Source of the DNA: Microbacterium pullorum
GTDB lineage: Bacteria > Actinomycetota > Actinomycetes > Actinomycetales > Microbacteriaceae
DNA: 64,000 nucleotides
Direction: 5' to 3'
Assembly (NCBI RefSeq): GCF_014836535.1
Contig: NZ_JACSQP010000004.1
Location: forward strand, 309,715 to 373,714
Part shown: positions 25,360 to 33,680 of the stretch, in pieces
Layout of the letters: every line of letters starts with the position of its first letter
Position numbering within the stretch: position 1 is the stretch's first letter
Notes under the pieces: model-generated
Told to the model about the DNA's origin: nothing
Seen by the model: the letters and a program-made list of their open reading frames with translations, nothing else
Database searches by the model: none
Program-made: the position numbers and the translations under genes

Positions 25360-25373
25360 GGAAAGCGCGTTCC
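25360..25373. promoter_or_regulatory. LacI-type operator, upstream copy
   Basis: GGAAAGCGCGTTCC is a near-perfect palindrome just upstream of the -35 of the rightward promoter and about 113 nt from the yesL -10 box. It may be an auxiliary site for looping. Confidence 0.65.
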
Positions 25374-25380
25374 GAACTTC

Positions 25381-25427
25381 TTGCCAATCGATTCGGGGCG
25401 TAGTACCGTGATCGGCAAGCGCTTTCC
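25381..25427 (+). promoter_or_regulatory. Promoter and operator of the GH51/sugar importer operon
   Basis: TTGCCA (25381-25386), a 17-nt spacer and TACCGT (25404-25409) form a good sigma-70-like promoter. GGCAAGCGCTTTCC (25414-25427) follows 4 nt after the -10. The resulting leader before the ATG is about 100 nt. Confidence 0.72.
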
Positions 25428-25521
25428 CGACGCACAGCACGCGGGGAGCGTCACACCGCACCCACGGACAACGAACGTCCGGCGGACCAAGACGAACACG
25501 GACGTTCCAGGAAGGACAAAG

Positions 25522-26814
25522 ATGTTCAGCACCAAGCGGGCACTCGCCGCCGTCGCCCTCGCGACCGGCGCAGCCCTGGCCCTCGCCGGCTGCGCCGGCG
25601 GCACCTCTGACGAGGCGGCCACCTACGACCCCGACGAGAAGGTCACTCTCGACCTCGCGTTCTGGGGCAACGACGTGCGCGCCGGGCTCTACAACGAGGC
25701 CATCGACGCCTTCAACGAGGAATACCCGAACATCACGGTGAACGCCACGTTCCTCACCTTCCCCGAGTTCTGGGAGAAGCGTCAGACCGAAGCCGCCGGC
25801 GGTGGCCTGCCCGACGTCATGCAGTTCGACTACTCGTACCTGCGTCAGTACGCCGAGAACGGCCTGCTCCTCGACCTCGACCCGTACCTGGGTGAAATCA
25901 TCGAGACCGAGCCGCTGCCCCAGAACATCCTGGACATCGGCGTCGTGAACGACACCACCTACGCCATCCCCACCTCCACGAACGCGTGGGGCCTGTTCAC
26001 CAACCCCGTCGTGCTCGAGACCGTCGGCGTCGAGCAGTTCGCCGGCGGCTCGTGGGAGGACTACGCCGACTGGATGGGCGAGGTCACCGCCGCCGGTGGC
26101 GGCGAGCTCTACGGCGGTGGCGACTACACCGGCCGCATCCAGAACTTCGAGCTGCAGCTGCGCGCCGAAGGCTCCCAGCTTTTCGATGAGAACGGCGAGC
26201 CCGGCTTCGACGAAGAGCGCCTGACCGAGTTCTGGGAGTCGGGCGCCGTGCTGCGTGACGGCGTCGCCTTCCCCCAGCAGCTGGTGGAGGAGCTCTCCCC
26301 GCTCGGCCCGTTCGACACCGGCCTGGCTGCGAGCGAGATGACGTGGGACAACTTCGGTGCCGGCTACCTCGGCAACCTCGGCGAGGGCTACACCGAGCTC
26401 GGGCTGATCGAGCCTCCCGTCACCGAGGAGGGCGCGAAGGACCTCTACCTGAAGCCGTCCATGCTGCACGCCGTCTCGGCCAAGACCGAGCACCCCGAAG
26501 CCGCGGCGACGCTGGTGGACTTCCTCATCAACTCGCCCCAGTCGGGTGAGATCTTCGGCACCAACCGTGGCCTCCCCGCCTCGGAGACCGCCCTCGAGGC
26601 CGCCGAGCTCGACCCGCTCAGCCAGCAGGTCGCCGACTACGAGGCATCCATCGCCGATCGCCTCGGCGACGCCCCGCCGGTCCCGATCGTGGGCTACGGC
26701 ACGCTCGAGGAGAAGTTCCGGGTGCTCGGCACCGAGCTGAACTTCGGCACCATGTCGGTGCAGGACGCCGTCTCGCAGTTCTTCAACGAACTGGACCTCG
26801 TCCTCAACCAGTAA
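25522..26814 (+). CDS. Extracellular sugar-binding lipoprotein of an ABC importer
   Basis: A 430-residue CUT1 solute-binding protein with a charged N-terminus (MFSTKR), a hydrophobic segment and the lipobox LAGC near residue 24. The region LDLAFWGNDVRAGLYNEAID resembles extracellular family 1 binding proteins. It shares the 17-residue string FWEKRQTEAAGGGLPDV with the second binding protein at 29503. AGGAAGGA precedes the ATG. It leads the operon that also encodes two permeases, a DUF624-like protein and a GH51 arabinofuranosidase, so arabino-oligosaccharides are likely ligands. Confidence 0.93.
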   Translation: MFSTKRALAAVALATGAALALAGCAGGTSDEAATYDPDEKVTLDLAFWGNDVRAGLYNEAIDAFNEEYPNITVNATFLTFPEFWEKRQTEAAGGGLPDVMQFDYSYLRQYAENGLLLDLDPYLGEIIETEPLPQNILDIGVVNDTTYAIPTSTNAWGLFTNPVVLETVGVEQFAGGSWEDYADWMGEVTAAGGGELYGGGDYTGRIQNFELQLRAEGSQLFDENGEPGFDEERLTEFWESGAVLRDGVAFPQQLVEELSPLGPFDTGLAASEMTWDNFGAGYLGNLGEGYTELGLIEPPVTEEGAKDLYLKPSMLHAVSAKTEHPEAAATLVDFLINSPQSGEIFGTNRGLPASETALEAAELDPLSQQVADYEASIADRLGDAPPVPIVGYGTLEEKFRVLGTELNFGTMSVQDAVSQFFNELDLVLNQ

Positions 26815-26822
26815 GGCCTGCC

Positions 26823-26852
26823 GGGGGTCCGGGCGTCGTCGTCCGGACCCCC
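26823..26852 (+). repeat. Intercistronic hairpin after the binding-protein gene
   Basis: Inverted repeats of 10 nt (26823-26832 and 26843-26852) with a 10-nt loop lie 9 nt after the binding-protein stop and 36 nt before the permease start. No T run follows. The placement is like the hairpin at 22935 in the neighbouring importer operon. Confidence 0.7.
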
Positions 26853-26888
26853 GTCGCATGCACTCGCCTCACCATTTCAGGAGCACCC

Positions 26889-27884
26889 GTGAGCACGACC
26901 GCGACCAGGGTCATCGTCACCAAGCAGGAGCCGTCCAAGCGGCGACTGGTGCGCAAGCAGCGCCCCGAACATCTCGCCCGCCCGGGGCAGCGCCAGCGGG
27001 CACGCCGCGAGACCGCCGCCGGCTACGCGTTCCTCGTGCCGTGGCTCGTCGGGTTCTTCGGGCTGACGCTGTTGCCCATGGGCTACTCGCTGTACCTGTC
27101 GTTCACGAGCTACAACATCTTCTCGCCGCCCAAGTGGATCGGTCTGGACAACTACATCCGGCTGTTCACGAATGACCCGAACTTCCTGCAGTCCGCGCAG
27201 ATCACGCTCATCTACGTGCTCGTCGGCACCCCGATCACACTGCTGGCGGCGCTCGCGGTGGCCATTCTGCTGAACTACCGCGACAAGGGTGCGGCTTTCT
27301 TCCGCTCCGCCTTCTACGCCCCCTCACTCATCGGCGGCTCGGTGTCGGTCGCCATCGTCTGGCGGGCGATGTTCTCCACCGACGGACCCGTCGACAACGG
27401 GCTCAGTCTCTTCGGGATCGACCTCGGCGGCTGGATCGGGCAGCCTTCGCTGATCCTCCCGATGATGATCCTGCTGTCGGTGTGGCAGTTCGGTGCGACG
27501 ATGGTGATCTTCCTCGCCGGGCTCAAGCAGGTTCCCAAGGAGCTCTACGAAGCCGCCGAGATGGACGGGGCGAATGCCTGGCGTCGCTTCCGCGCGGTGA
27601 CCATCCCCATGCTCTCGCCGGTCATCTTCTTCAACCTGCTGCTGGGCCTCATCGGCGCCTTCCAGGTCTTCGCCTCGGCCTACATCATCTCCAACGGCAC
27701 CGGCGGACCCGCCGGCATGACCAACTTCATCACCGTCTACCTCTACAAGACGGGCTTCTCCGACGGCCGCATGGGGTACGCCGCCGCGATCGCCTGGGTG
27801 CTGCTGATCGTCGTCGCGATCATCGCCTTCATCCTCTTCCGCACCCAGAAGTCGTGGGTGCACTACTCGGGAGACAACCGATGA
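26889..27884 (+). CDS. Sugar ABC transporter permease (MalF type)
   Basis: A 331-residue CUT1 permease with a basic cytoplasmic N-terminus of about 45 residues, six helices and the EAA loop YEAAEMDGANAWRRFRAVTI. GTG start with AGGAG 6 nt upstream. Overlaps the next permease by ATGA. Works with the binding proteins at 25522 and/or 29503. Confidence 0.94.
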   Translation: MSTTATRVIVTKQEPSKRRLVRKQRPEHLARPGQRQRARRETAAGYAFLVPWLVGFFGLTLLPMGYSLYLSFTSYNIFSPPKWIGLDNYIRLFTNDPNFLQSAQITLIYVLVGTPITLLAALAVAILLNYRDKGAAFFRSAFYAPSLIGGSVSVAIVWRAMFSTDGPVDNGLSLFGIDLGGWIGQPSLILPMMILLSVWQFGATMVIFLAGLKQVPKELYEAAEMDGANAWRRFRAVTIPMLSPVIFFNLLLGLIGAFQVFASAYIISNGTGGPAGMTNFITVYLYKTGFSDGRMGYAAAIAWVLLIVVAIIAFILFRTQKSWVHYSGDNR

Positions 27885-28804
27885 CCATTTCCTCCACCCC
27901 GAACGCGCTCGCCCAGATCGAGAACCAGGTCGACCCCGACCCGAAGACCGTGCCGCGGCGTCGCATCAAACGCAAGACGTGGCAGACCGTCGTCTGGATC
28001 GTCGCGCTGCTGGTCATCACCGCGGTCGTGCTCTACCCGCTGGTCTGGCTCTTGGTGTCGACCTTCAAGCCCAACTCCGAGTTCGGTCAGAACCAGGGCC
28101 TCATCCCGCAGAGCCCCACGCTCGACAACTACACCAAGGTGATGGAGGGCATCGCGGGCGTGCCCATGGGGCAGTTCTTCTGGAACTCGTTCGTGCTGGC
28201 CGCGCTGTCGGTCATCGGCACCGTCATGTCCTCGGCGCTGGCCGCCTATGCGTTCGCGCGCCTGCAGTTCAAGGGCCTCGGCGTCCTGTTCGCCGCGATG
28301 ATCGGCACGCTCCTGCTGCCGTTCCACGTCGTGATCATCCCGCAGTACATCCTGTTCAACAATCTGGGGCTGGTCGACACCTTCGTGCCGCTGATCCTGC
28401 CGAAGTTCCTCGCCACCGAGGCGTTCTTCGTGTTCCTGCTGGTGCAGTTCATCCGCCAGATGCCGCGCGACATGGACGAGGCGGCCAAGATCGACGGCGC
28501 CGGTCACCTGCGCGTGTTCTGGTCGATCATCCTGCCGCTGATCAGGCCCGCGCTCATCACCTGCGCGATCTTCTCGTTCATCTGGGCGTGGAACGACTTC
28601 CTCGGGCCGCTGCTGTATCTGACCAGCCCCGAGAACTATCCGCTCCCCATCGCCCTGCGCCTGTACAACGACCAGACCTCCACGAGCGACTACGGGGCGA
28701 CCGTGACGGCATCGTTCCTGGCGCTGCTGCCGATCCTGCTGTTCTTCATCGTCTTCCAGCGATTCCTGGTCGACGGCGTGGCCACGCAGGGACTCAAGGG
28801 CTGA
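27881..28804 (+). CDS. Sugar ABC transporter permease (MalG type)
   Basis: A 307-residue CUT1 permease with six helices, the loop DEAAKIDGAGHLRVFWSIIL and the family C-terminus RFLVDGVATQGLKG. It is coupled to the preceding permease by an ATGA overlap. It partners the 26889 product; an ATPase must come from elsewhere in the genome. Confidence 0.94.
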   Translation: MTISSTPNALAQIENQVDPDPKTVPRRRIKRKTWQTVVWIVALLVITAVVLYPLVWLLVSTFKPNSEFGQNQGLIPQSPTLDNYTKVMEGIAGVPMGQFFWNSFVLAALSVIGTVMSSALAAYAFARLQFKGLGVLFAAMIGTLLLPFHVVIIPQYILFNNLGLVDTFVPLILPKFLATEAFFVFLLVQFIRQMPRDMDEAAKIDGAGHLRVFWSIILPLIRPALITCAIFSFIWAWNDFLGPLLYLTSPENYPLPIALRLYNDQTSTSDYGATVTASFLALLPILLFFIVFQRFLVDGVATQGLKG

Positions 28805-28808
28805 GCGG

Positions 28809-29471
28809 ATGCCGGCGATGACGAGCCGCCGCGCCGAGCGCGCCGCCCACCGGGCGGAGCTCTCGGGCGCGGGCCCGGTGCGCGAGGAGCGCGCTCCGGC
28901 GCCGTTCCCGGGCGCCTCGGCGCGCTTCGCGCTGTTCGGCGAGGTGCTGCTGACGGGCCTGCTCGTCACCGTCGTCGGCCTGCTCGTGGTGACGCTACCG
29001 GCGGGGCTGGCCGCCGGCATCCGGCACATGCGCCGTCACGTGGCCGCAGAGGACTCGCGTCTGCAGCTGTTCTGGGCCGACGTGCGCCGCGCGCTGCTGC
29101 CGGGCGCGGTGGTGGGGGCGGTGGCCCTGGCCGCCACGCTCGTGCTGCTGCTGGACATCGACCTCGCCCGCTCCGGCATGCTGCCCGGTGGCCCCGTCAT
29201 CGAGGTCGTCGGATGGGTCGGTCTCGCCGTGGTCGCCCTCGTCCTCCTCAGCGCCGCCGGAGCATGGACGCCCGAGTCCGGCTGGCGTGCGGCGCTGCGC
29301 GCGGTGCCGGGCGGCGTCGTGGCCGACCCCGCCGGTGCGCTGTATCTCGTGGCCACCGCCGGCTTCGTCGGCGTGGCCACCTGGGCCCTCGTCCCCCTCT
29401 TCCTCCCCGCCGTCGGCTGTGCCGCACTGGCGGTCGTGGCAATCCCCGTCCGCCGTCGCGGCCGGGCCTGA
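28809..29471 (+). CDS. Small membrane protein, DUF624/YesL-like
   Basis: A 220-residue protein: an Arg/Ala-rich N-terminus of about 35 residues, then roughly four to five hydrophobic helices with an intervening GIRHMRRHVAAEDSRLQLFW loop resembling the DUF624 loop region of YesL. It sits between the permeases and the second binding protein and starts 4 nt after the permease stop. Starts at ATG 28809 or 28818 are both possible. Probably an accessory of the importer. The DUF624 assignment is by resemblance and position. Confidence 0.68.
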   Translation: MPAMTSRRAERAAHRAELSGAGPVREERAPAPFPGASARFALFGEVLLTGLLVTVVGLLVVTLPAGLAAGIRHMRRHVAAEDSRLQLFWADVRRALLPGAVVGAVALAATLVLLLDIDLARSGMLPGGPVIEVVGWVGLAVVALVLLSAAGAWTPESGWRAALRAVPGGVVADPAGALYLVATAGFVGVATWALVPLFLPAVGCAALAVVAIPVRRRGRA

Positions 29472-29502
29472 CAGACGACATCCGTTCTTTTCAAGGAGCA
29501 TC

Positions 29503-30801
29503 ATGACGAAGAAGACCTCTCTGCGGCGCGCGCGCGTGCAGGCCACGATCGGTGCGGCCGCCACCGCAGCCCTGCTGCTCGCGGGATGCGCCGCGACACC
29601 GGCATCCGACGGATCGGGTTACGACGGCGAGCAGGAGGTGAGCATCGACTTCGCCTTCTGGGGAAACGATGACCGCGCGGACCGCTACACCCGGCTCATC
29701 GAGGCGTTCAACGAGGAACACCCCAACATCACGGTCAAGATGTCCTTCAGCGACTTCCCCTCCTTCTGGGAGAAGCGACAGACCGAGGCCGCCGGCGGTG
29801 GCCTGCCCGACGTCTTCCAGTTCTCCGACAGCTACCTGCGGCAGTACGGCGAAACCGGCCGACTGCTGGACCTTGCGACGGTGTCCGACTACGTGACCAC
29901 GGACACGTTCGACGACGCGCTGCTGGGCACCGGGGCGCTCGACGGTGTGCAGTACTCCCTCCCCACCGGCTACAGCCTGTGGGCGAACTTCATCAACCAG
30001 GACCTGCTCGATGCGGCAGGCCTGGAGGCACCCGAGCCGAACAGCGATTTCGGCGCGCTCGACTCGTGGATGGCGGAGGTCACCGACGCCACCGGCGGCG
30101 CCGTGTACGGCGGGACCGACTACACCCAGCGCATCCAGTCCTTCGAACTGGTCCTCCGCGCCCACGGCTCGAACCTCTTCACCGACGACGGTGAGCTCGC
30201 CTTCACCGAAGACGAGCTGCGCGACTTCTGGAACTCCGGCGCCGATCTGCGCGACGGGGCTGCCGTGCCGCAGCAGCGACTCGAAGAGCTCTCGCCGATG
30301 TCGGGGTTCGGTGCCCAGATGACCGCCAGCGAGATGAGCTGGAGCAACTTCCTCGGTGGCTACCTGGCTGATTCCGGCGCCACCGGCATCTCGGTGATCG
30401 CGCCGCCCACCGCCGTGGCGGGCTCGAAGGACCTGTACCGGCAGGCCGGACTGCAGATGGCGATCAGCGAGAACACCGATCAGCCCGAGGCTGCGGCCAT
30501 CTTCCTCGACTTCGTGGTCAACAGCGAAGCCGCCGGTGAGATCTTCGGCACGACCCTGGGCTTCCCGGCGTCGTCCTCCAAGCTCGCCGGAGCGACGCTC
30601 GAGGGTCCCGACAAGCAGGTGGCGGACTACATCGAGTCGGCCGCCGCCCGCATCGGCGACGCGCCGCCGGTCCCCGTGGTCGGCTACGGTTCGATCGAGC
30701 AGACGTTCTGGGAGCTCGGCAAGTCCATCGGGCTCGGCGCGATCAGCGTCGACGATGCGGTGAAGTCCTTCTTCTCCGAGGCCGACGCCCTCCTCAGCTG
30801 A
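29503..30801 (+). CDS. Second sugar-binding lipoprotein, paralogue of the 25522 gene
   Basis: A 432-residue lipoprotein with the lipobox LLAGC near residue 28. It shares order and many blocks with the first binding protein (FWEKRQTEAAGGGLPDV, TDYTQRIQSFEL compared with GDYTGRIQNFEL, IGDAPPVPVVGYGS compared with LGDAPPVPIVGYGT). AAGGAG precedes the ATG. Two receptors apparently feed one permease pair and may widen the ligand range. It is followed after 46 nt by the arabinofuranosidase gene. Confidence 0.92.
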   Translation: MTKKTSLRRARVQATIGAAATAALLLAGCAATPASDGSGYDGEQEVSIDFAFWGNDDRADRYTRLIEAFNEEHPNITVKMSFSDFPSFWEKRQTEAAGGGLPDVFQFSDSYLRQYGETGRLLDLATVSDYVTTDTFDDALLGTGALDGVQYSLPTGYSLWANFINQDLLDAAGLEAPEPNSDFGALDSWMAEVTDATGGAVYGGTDYTQRIQSFELVLRAHGSNLFTDDGELAFTEDELRDFWNSGADLRDGAAVPQQRLEELSPMSGFGAQMTASEMSWSNFLGGYLADSGATGISVIAPPTAVAGSKDLYRQAGLQMAISENTDQPEAAAIFLDFVVNSEAAGEIFGTTLGFPASSSKLAGATLEGPDKQVADYIESAAARIGDAPPVPVVGYGSIEQTFWELGKSIGLGAISVDDAVKSFFSEADALLS

Positions 30802-30847
30802 CAGCCCGCCGCGCCCGCTCAGACCGAATCCATCGGAAGGATCACCT

Positions 30848-32371
30848 GTGACGTCCGCCTTCGGGTACATCGACCCGCACCTCGAGATCTCCGACATCGA
30901 CCGGCGCCTGTTCGGTGGGTTCGTGGAGCACCTCGGCCGTCACATCTACGACGGCATCCACGAGCCCGGTCACCCCACCGCTGACGCCGACGGGTTCCGT
31001 GCCGACGTCATCGAGCTGGTCAAGGAACTCGGGGTGTCGACCATCCGCTACCCGGGCGGCAACTTCGTCTCGGGCTACCGCTGGGAAGACGGCGTGGGGC
31101 CGGTGGCGGAGCGACCCCGCCGGCTCGACCTCGCGTGGCACTCCACCGAGACCAACCAGGTCGGGCTGCACGAGTTCGCGCGCTGGCTCGACAAGGTCGG
31201 CAGCGACCTGATGCTCGCGGTCAACCTCGGCACGCGCGGCACGGGGGAGGCCATCGACCTGCTGGAGTACGCCAACGCGGATGCCGACACCGACTGGACC
31301 CGCCGGCGTGCCGAGAACGGTCGCGACGAGCCGTTCGGTGTGACCATGTGGTGCCTGGGCAACGAGATGGACGGCCCGTGGCAGTTGGGCCACCGCAACG
31401 CCGACGACTACGGCAAGCTCGCCTCGCGCACCGCCAAGGCCATGCGCATGCTCGACCCGGGCGTCGAACTCGTGGTCTGCGGATCCTCCAGCAGCGGCAT
31501 GCCCACGTTCGGATCGTGGGAGCGCACGGTGCTCGAGCACACGTTCGACGACGTCGACTTCATCTCGTGCCACTCGTACTACCAGGAGATGGGCGGCAAC
31601 GCGCAGGAGTTCCTCGCCTCGGGGGTCGACATGGCGCGCTTCATCGAGTCGGTCGTGTCGATCGCCGACGCGGTCGCTGCGACGAAGAAGAGCGACAAGC
31701 GCATCATGATCTCGTTCGACGAGTGGAACGTCTGGTACCTCCACGATGACGGGGGCGGCCAGAACGACAAGCCGAAGGAGACCGGCTGGCCGGTGGCGCC
31801 GCGGCTGCTCGAAGATCAGTACCACGCACTGGATGCCGTCGTCTTCGGTGATCTGCTGATCACGCTGCTGCAGCACGCCGACCGCGTGCGCTCGGCCTCG
31901 CTCGCGCAACTGGTGAACGTCATCGCGCCGATCATGACCGAGCCCGGTGGCATCGCCTGGCGGCAGACGACCTTCTTCCCGTTCTCGATCACCTCGCGCC
32001 TGGCGGGGGAGCGGGTCGTGCGGGTGCCGGTGACGACCGGCACGTTCACGAGCGAGCGGTTCGGCGAGGTGGCATCGGTCAACGCCGTCGCGACCGTCGA
32101 CGATCAGGGCGTGAGCGTGTTCGTCGTCAACCGCTCCACCACCGACACCGCGGACCTGAGGGTGGACCTCGCCGCGATCGCCGCGCAGTTCGGCCGCGAC
32201 CTCACGATCGCCGAGTCGCACCTGCTGCACGACGATGACCTCTACGCCGCGAACTCTCTCGAAGACCCCGAACGGGTGGGCGTGCGACCGCTGGACGGAG
32301 CCCGGGTGGCGGACGGGGCGCTGGTGGCATCCCTCCCGCCCGTGTCGTGGGTCGCCGTGCGCCTGAACTGA
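30848..32371 (+). CDS. abfA: Alpha-L-arabinofuranosidase, GH51
   Basis: A 507-residue intracellular GH51 enzyme that releases L-arabinofuranose from arabinan, arabinogalactan or arabinoxylan oligosaccharides. Acid/base Glu is in WCLGNEMDGPW (E173) and the nucleophile in SFDEWNVWY (E292). FGGFVEHLGRHIYDGIHEPG and RYPGGNFVSGYRWEDGVGP are family hallmarks. A C-terminal beta domain follows from about residue 400. No signal peptide. The GTG start has a GGAAGGA ribosome site. It closes the importer operon, consistent with uptake of arabino-oligosaccharides and cleavage inside the cell. Confidence 0.95.
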   Translation: MTSAFGYIDPHLEISDIDRRLFGGFVEHLGRHIYDGIHEPGHPTADADGFRADVIELVKELGVSTIRYPGGNFVSGYRWEDGVGPVAERPRRLDLAWHSTETNQVGLHEFARWLDKVGSDLMLAVNLGTRGTGEAIDLLEYANADADTDWTRRRAENGRDEPFGVTMWCLGNEMDGPWQLGHRNADDYGKLASRTAKAMRMLDPGVELVVCGSSSSGMPTFGSWERTVLEHTFDDVDFISCHSYYQEMGGNAQEFLASGVDMARFIESVVSIADAVAATKKSDKRIMISFDEWNVWYLHDDGGGQNDKPKETGWPVAPRLLEDQYHALDAVVFGDLLITLLQHADRVRSASLAQLVNVIAPIMTEPGGIAWRQTTFFPFSITSRLAGERVVRVPVTTGTFTSERFGEVASVNAVATVDDQGVSVFVVNRSTTDTADLRVDLAAIAAQFGRDLTIAESHLLHDDDLYAANSLEDPERVGVRPLDGARVADGALVASLPPVSWVAVRLN

Positions 32372-32394
32372 CCCGCGCGATCGGGCGGAGACGC

Positions 32395-32448
32395 TTGCGG
32401 AAAGCGTTTTCAGGTGTCAGGATGAGTACGTATCGGAAAGCGCTTACC
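32395..32448 (+). promoter_or_regulatory. Promoter region with two LacI-type operators
   Basis: GGAAAGCGTTTTCA (32399-32412) and GGAAAGCGCTTACC (32435-32448) flank a possible -10 box CAGGAT (32418-32423), with TTGCGG (32395-32400) 17 nt upstream. Operator centres are 36 nt apart. This should control the following Gfo/DUF993 operon. Confidence 0.65.
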
Positions 32449-32478
32449 AGACGGAAGCGCCGAGCAGAAGGAACCACC

Positions 32479-33678
32479 GTGTCAGAGACGACCACCCTGG
32501 ACGCCCCCGCCGCCGCAGCCGCCCCTCCCGTGCGCGAGATCGGCATCATCATGAACGGCGTGTCCGGCCGCATGGGCTACCGACAGCACCTCGTGCGCTC
32601 GATCCTCGCGATCCGCGAGCAGGGCGGTATCGAGCTGCCCGACGGCTCCAAGGTCACGGTGAAGCCGCTGCTGGTCGGCCGCAGCGAGGCCAAGCTCGCC
32701 GAGCTCGCCGCCCGCCACGGCATCGAGGACTACACGACCGACCTCGACGCCGCCCTCGCCGACCCGCGCTGGGAGATCTACGCCGACTTCCTGGTCACCA
32801 AGGCCCGCGCCACGGCGCTGCGCAAGGCCATCGCCGCCGGCAAGACGATCTACACCGAGAAGCCCACCGCCGAATCGGCGGAGGAAGCGCTGGAGCTGGC
32901 GAAGCTCGCGGCCGAGGCAGGAGTGAAGACCGGTGTCGTGCACGACAAGCTGTACCTGCCGGGCCTGCAGAAGCTCAAGCGCCTCATCGACTCCGGGTTC
33001 TTCGGGCGCATCCTGTCCGTGCGCGGCGAGTTCGGGTACTGGGTCTTCGAGGGGGACTGGCAGCCCGCGCAGCGGCCCAGCTGGAACTACCGCGCCGAAG
33101 ACGGCGGCGGCATCATCGTCGACATGTTCCCGCACTGGAACTACGTGCTCGAGAACCTGTTCGGGCAGGTCAAGACCGTCTACGCCCAGGCCGCCGTGCA
33201 CATCGCCGACCGCTGGGATGAGAACGGCGAGCACTACACCGCCACGGCCGAGGACGCCGCCTACGGCATCTTCGAGCTCGAAGGCGATGTCGTCGCGCAG
33301 ATCAACTCCAGCTGGACGGTGCGGGTCAACCGCGACGAGCTGGTGGAGTTCCACGTCGACGGCACGCACGGCTCCGCCGTGGTCGGCCTCTTCGGCGCCA
33401 AGATCCAGTCGCGCAACGCCACCCCGAAGCCGGTGTGGAACCCCGACCTCGCCGACGACCACGACTACGACGCCGACTGGGCGGGTGTCCCCACCAACGA
33501 CGTCTTCCAGAACGGCTTCAAGCAGCAGTGGGAGGAGTTCCTCGTCTCCTACATCACCGGCACCGACTATGAGTTCGACCTGCTCGCGGGTGCGCGCGGT
33601 GTGCTGCTGGCCGAAGCGGGGCTGCGCTCCAGCCGTGACGGGTGCAAGGTGTCGCTGCCCGCCCTCACCCTGGACTGA
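32479..33678 (+). CDS. Gfo/Idh/MocA family oxidoreductase
   Basis: A 399-residue oxidoreductase, distinct from the other three in the window. The N-terminal loop reads IGIIMNGVSGRMGYRQHL, similar to dihydrodipicolinate-reductase-like loops. EKP is in TIYTEKPTAES, and the substrate domain has VVHDKLYLPGLQKLKRL and GGIIVDMFPHWNYVLE. The GTG start is preceded by AAGGA. It is followed by DUF993 and a TIM-barrel isomerase, so it probably oxidises an unusual sugar as the first step of a pathway that ends in glycerate. Substrate unknown. Confidence 0.87.
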   Translation: MSETTTLDAPAAAAAPPVREIGIIMNGVSGRMGYRQHLVRSILAIREQGGIELPDGSKVTVKPLLVGRSEAKLAELAARHGIEDYTTDLDAALADPRWEIYADFLVTKARATALRKAIAAGKTIYTEKPTAESAEEALELAKLAAEAGVKTGVVHDKLYLPGLQKLKRLIDSGFFGRILSVRGEFGYWVFEGDWQPAQRPSWNYRAEDGGGIIVDMFPHWNYVLENLFGQVKTVYAQAAVHIADRWDENGEHYTATAEDAAYGIFELEGDVVAQINSSWTVRVNRDELVEFHVDGTHGSAVVGLFGAKIQSRNATPKPVWNPDLADDHDYDADWAGVPTNDVFQNGFKQQWEEFLVSYITGTDYEFDLLAGARGVLLAEAGLRSSRDGCKVSLPALTLD

Positions 33679-33680
33679 TC

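Larger units (their letters stand above)
25199..25521. other. Divergent control region between two pectin operons
   Basis: The 323 nt between the yesL start and the right-hand binding-protein start hold no gene. They contain two divergent promoters and three copies of the GGAAANCGCTTTCC-type palindrome, listed separately. The spacing (136 and 54 nt between centres) would allow looping by a tetrameric LacI-type regulator. Confidence 0.7.
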
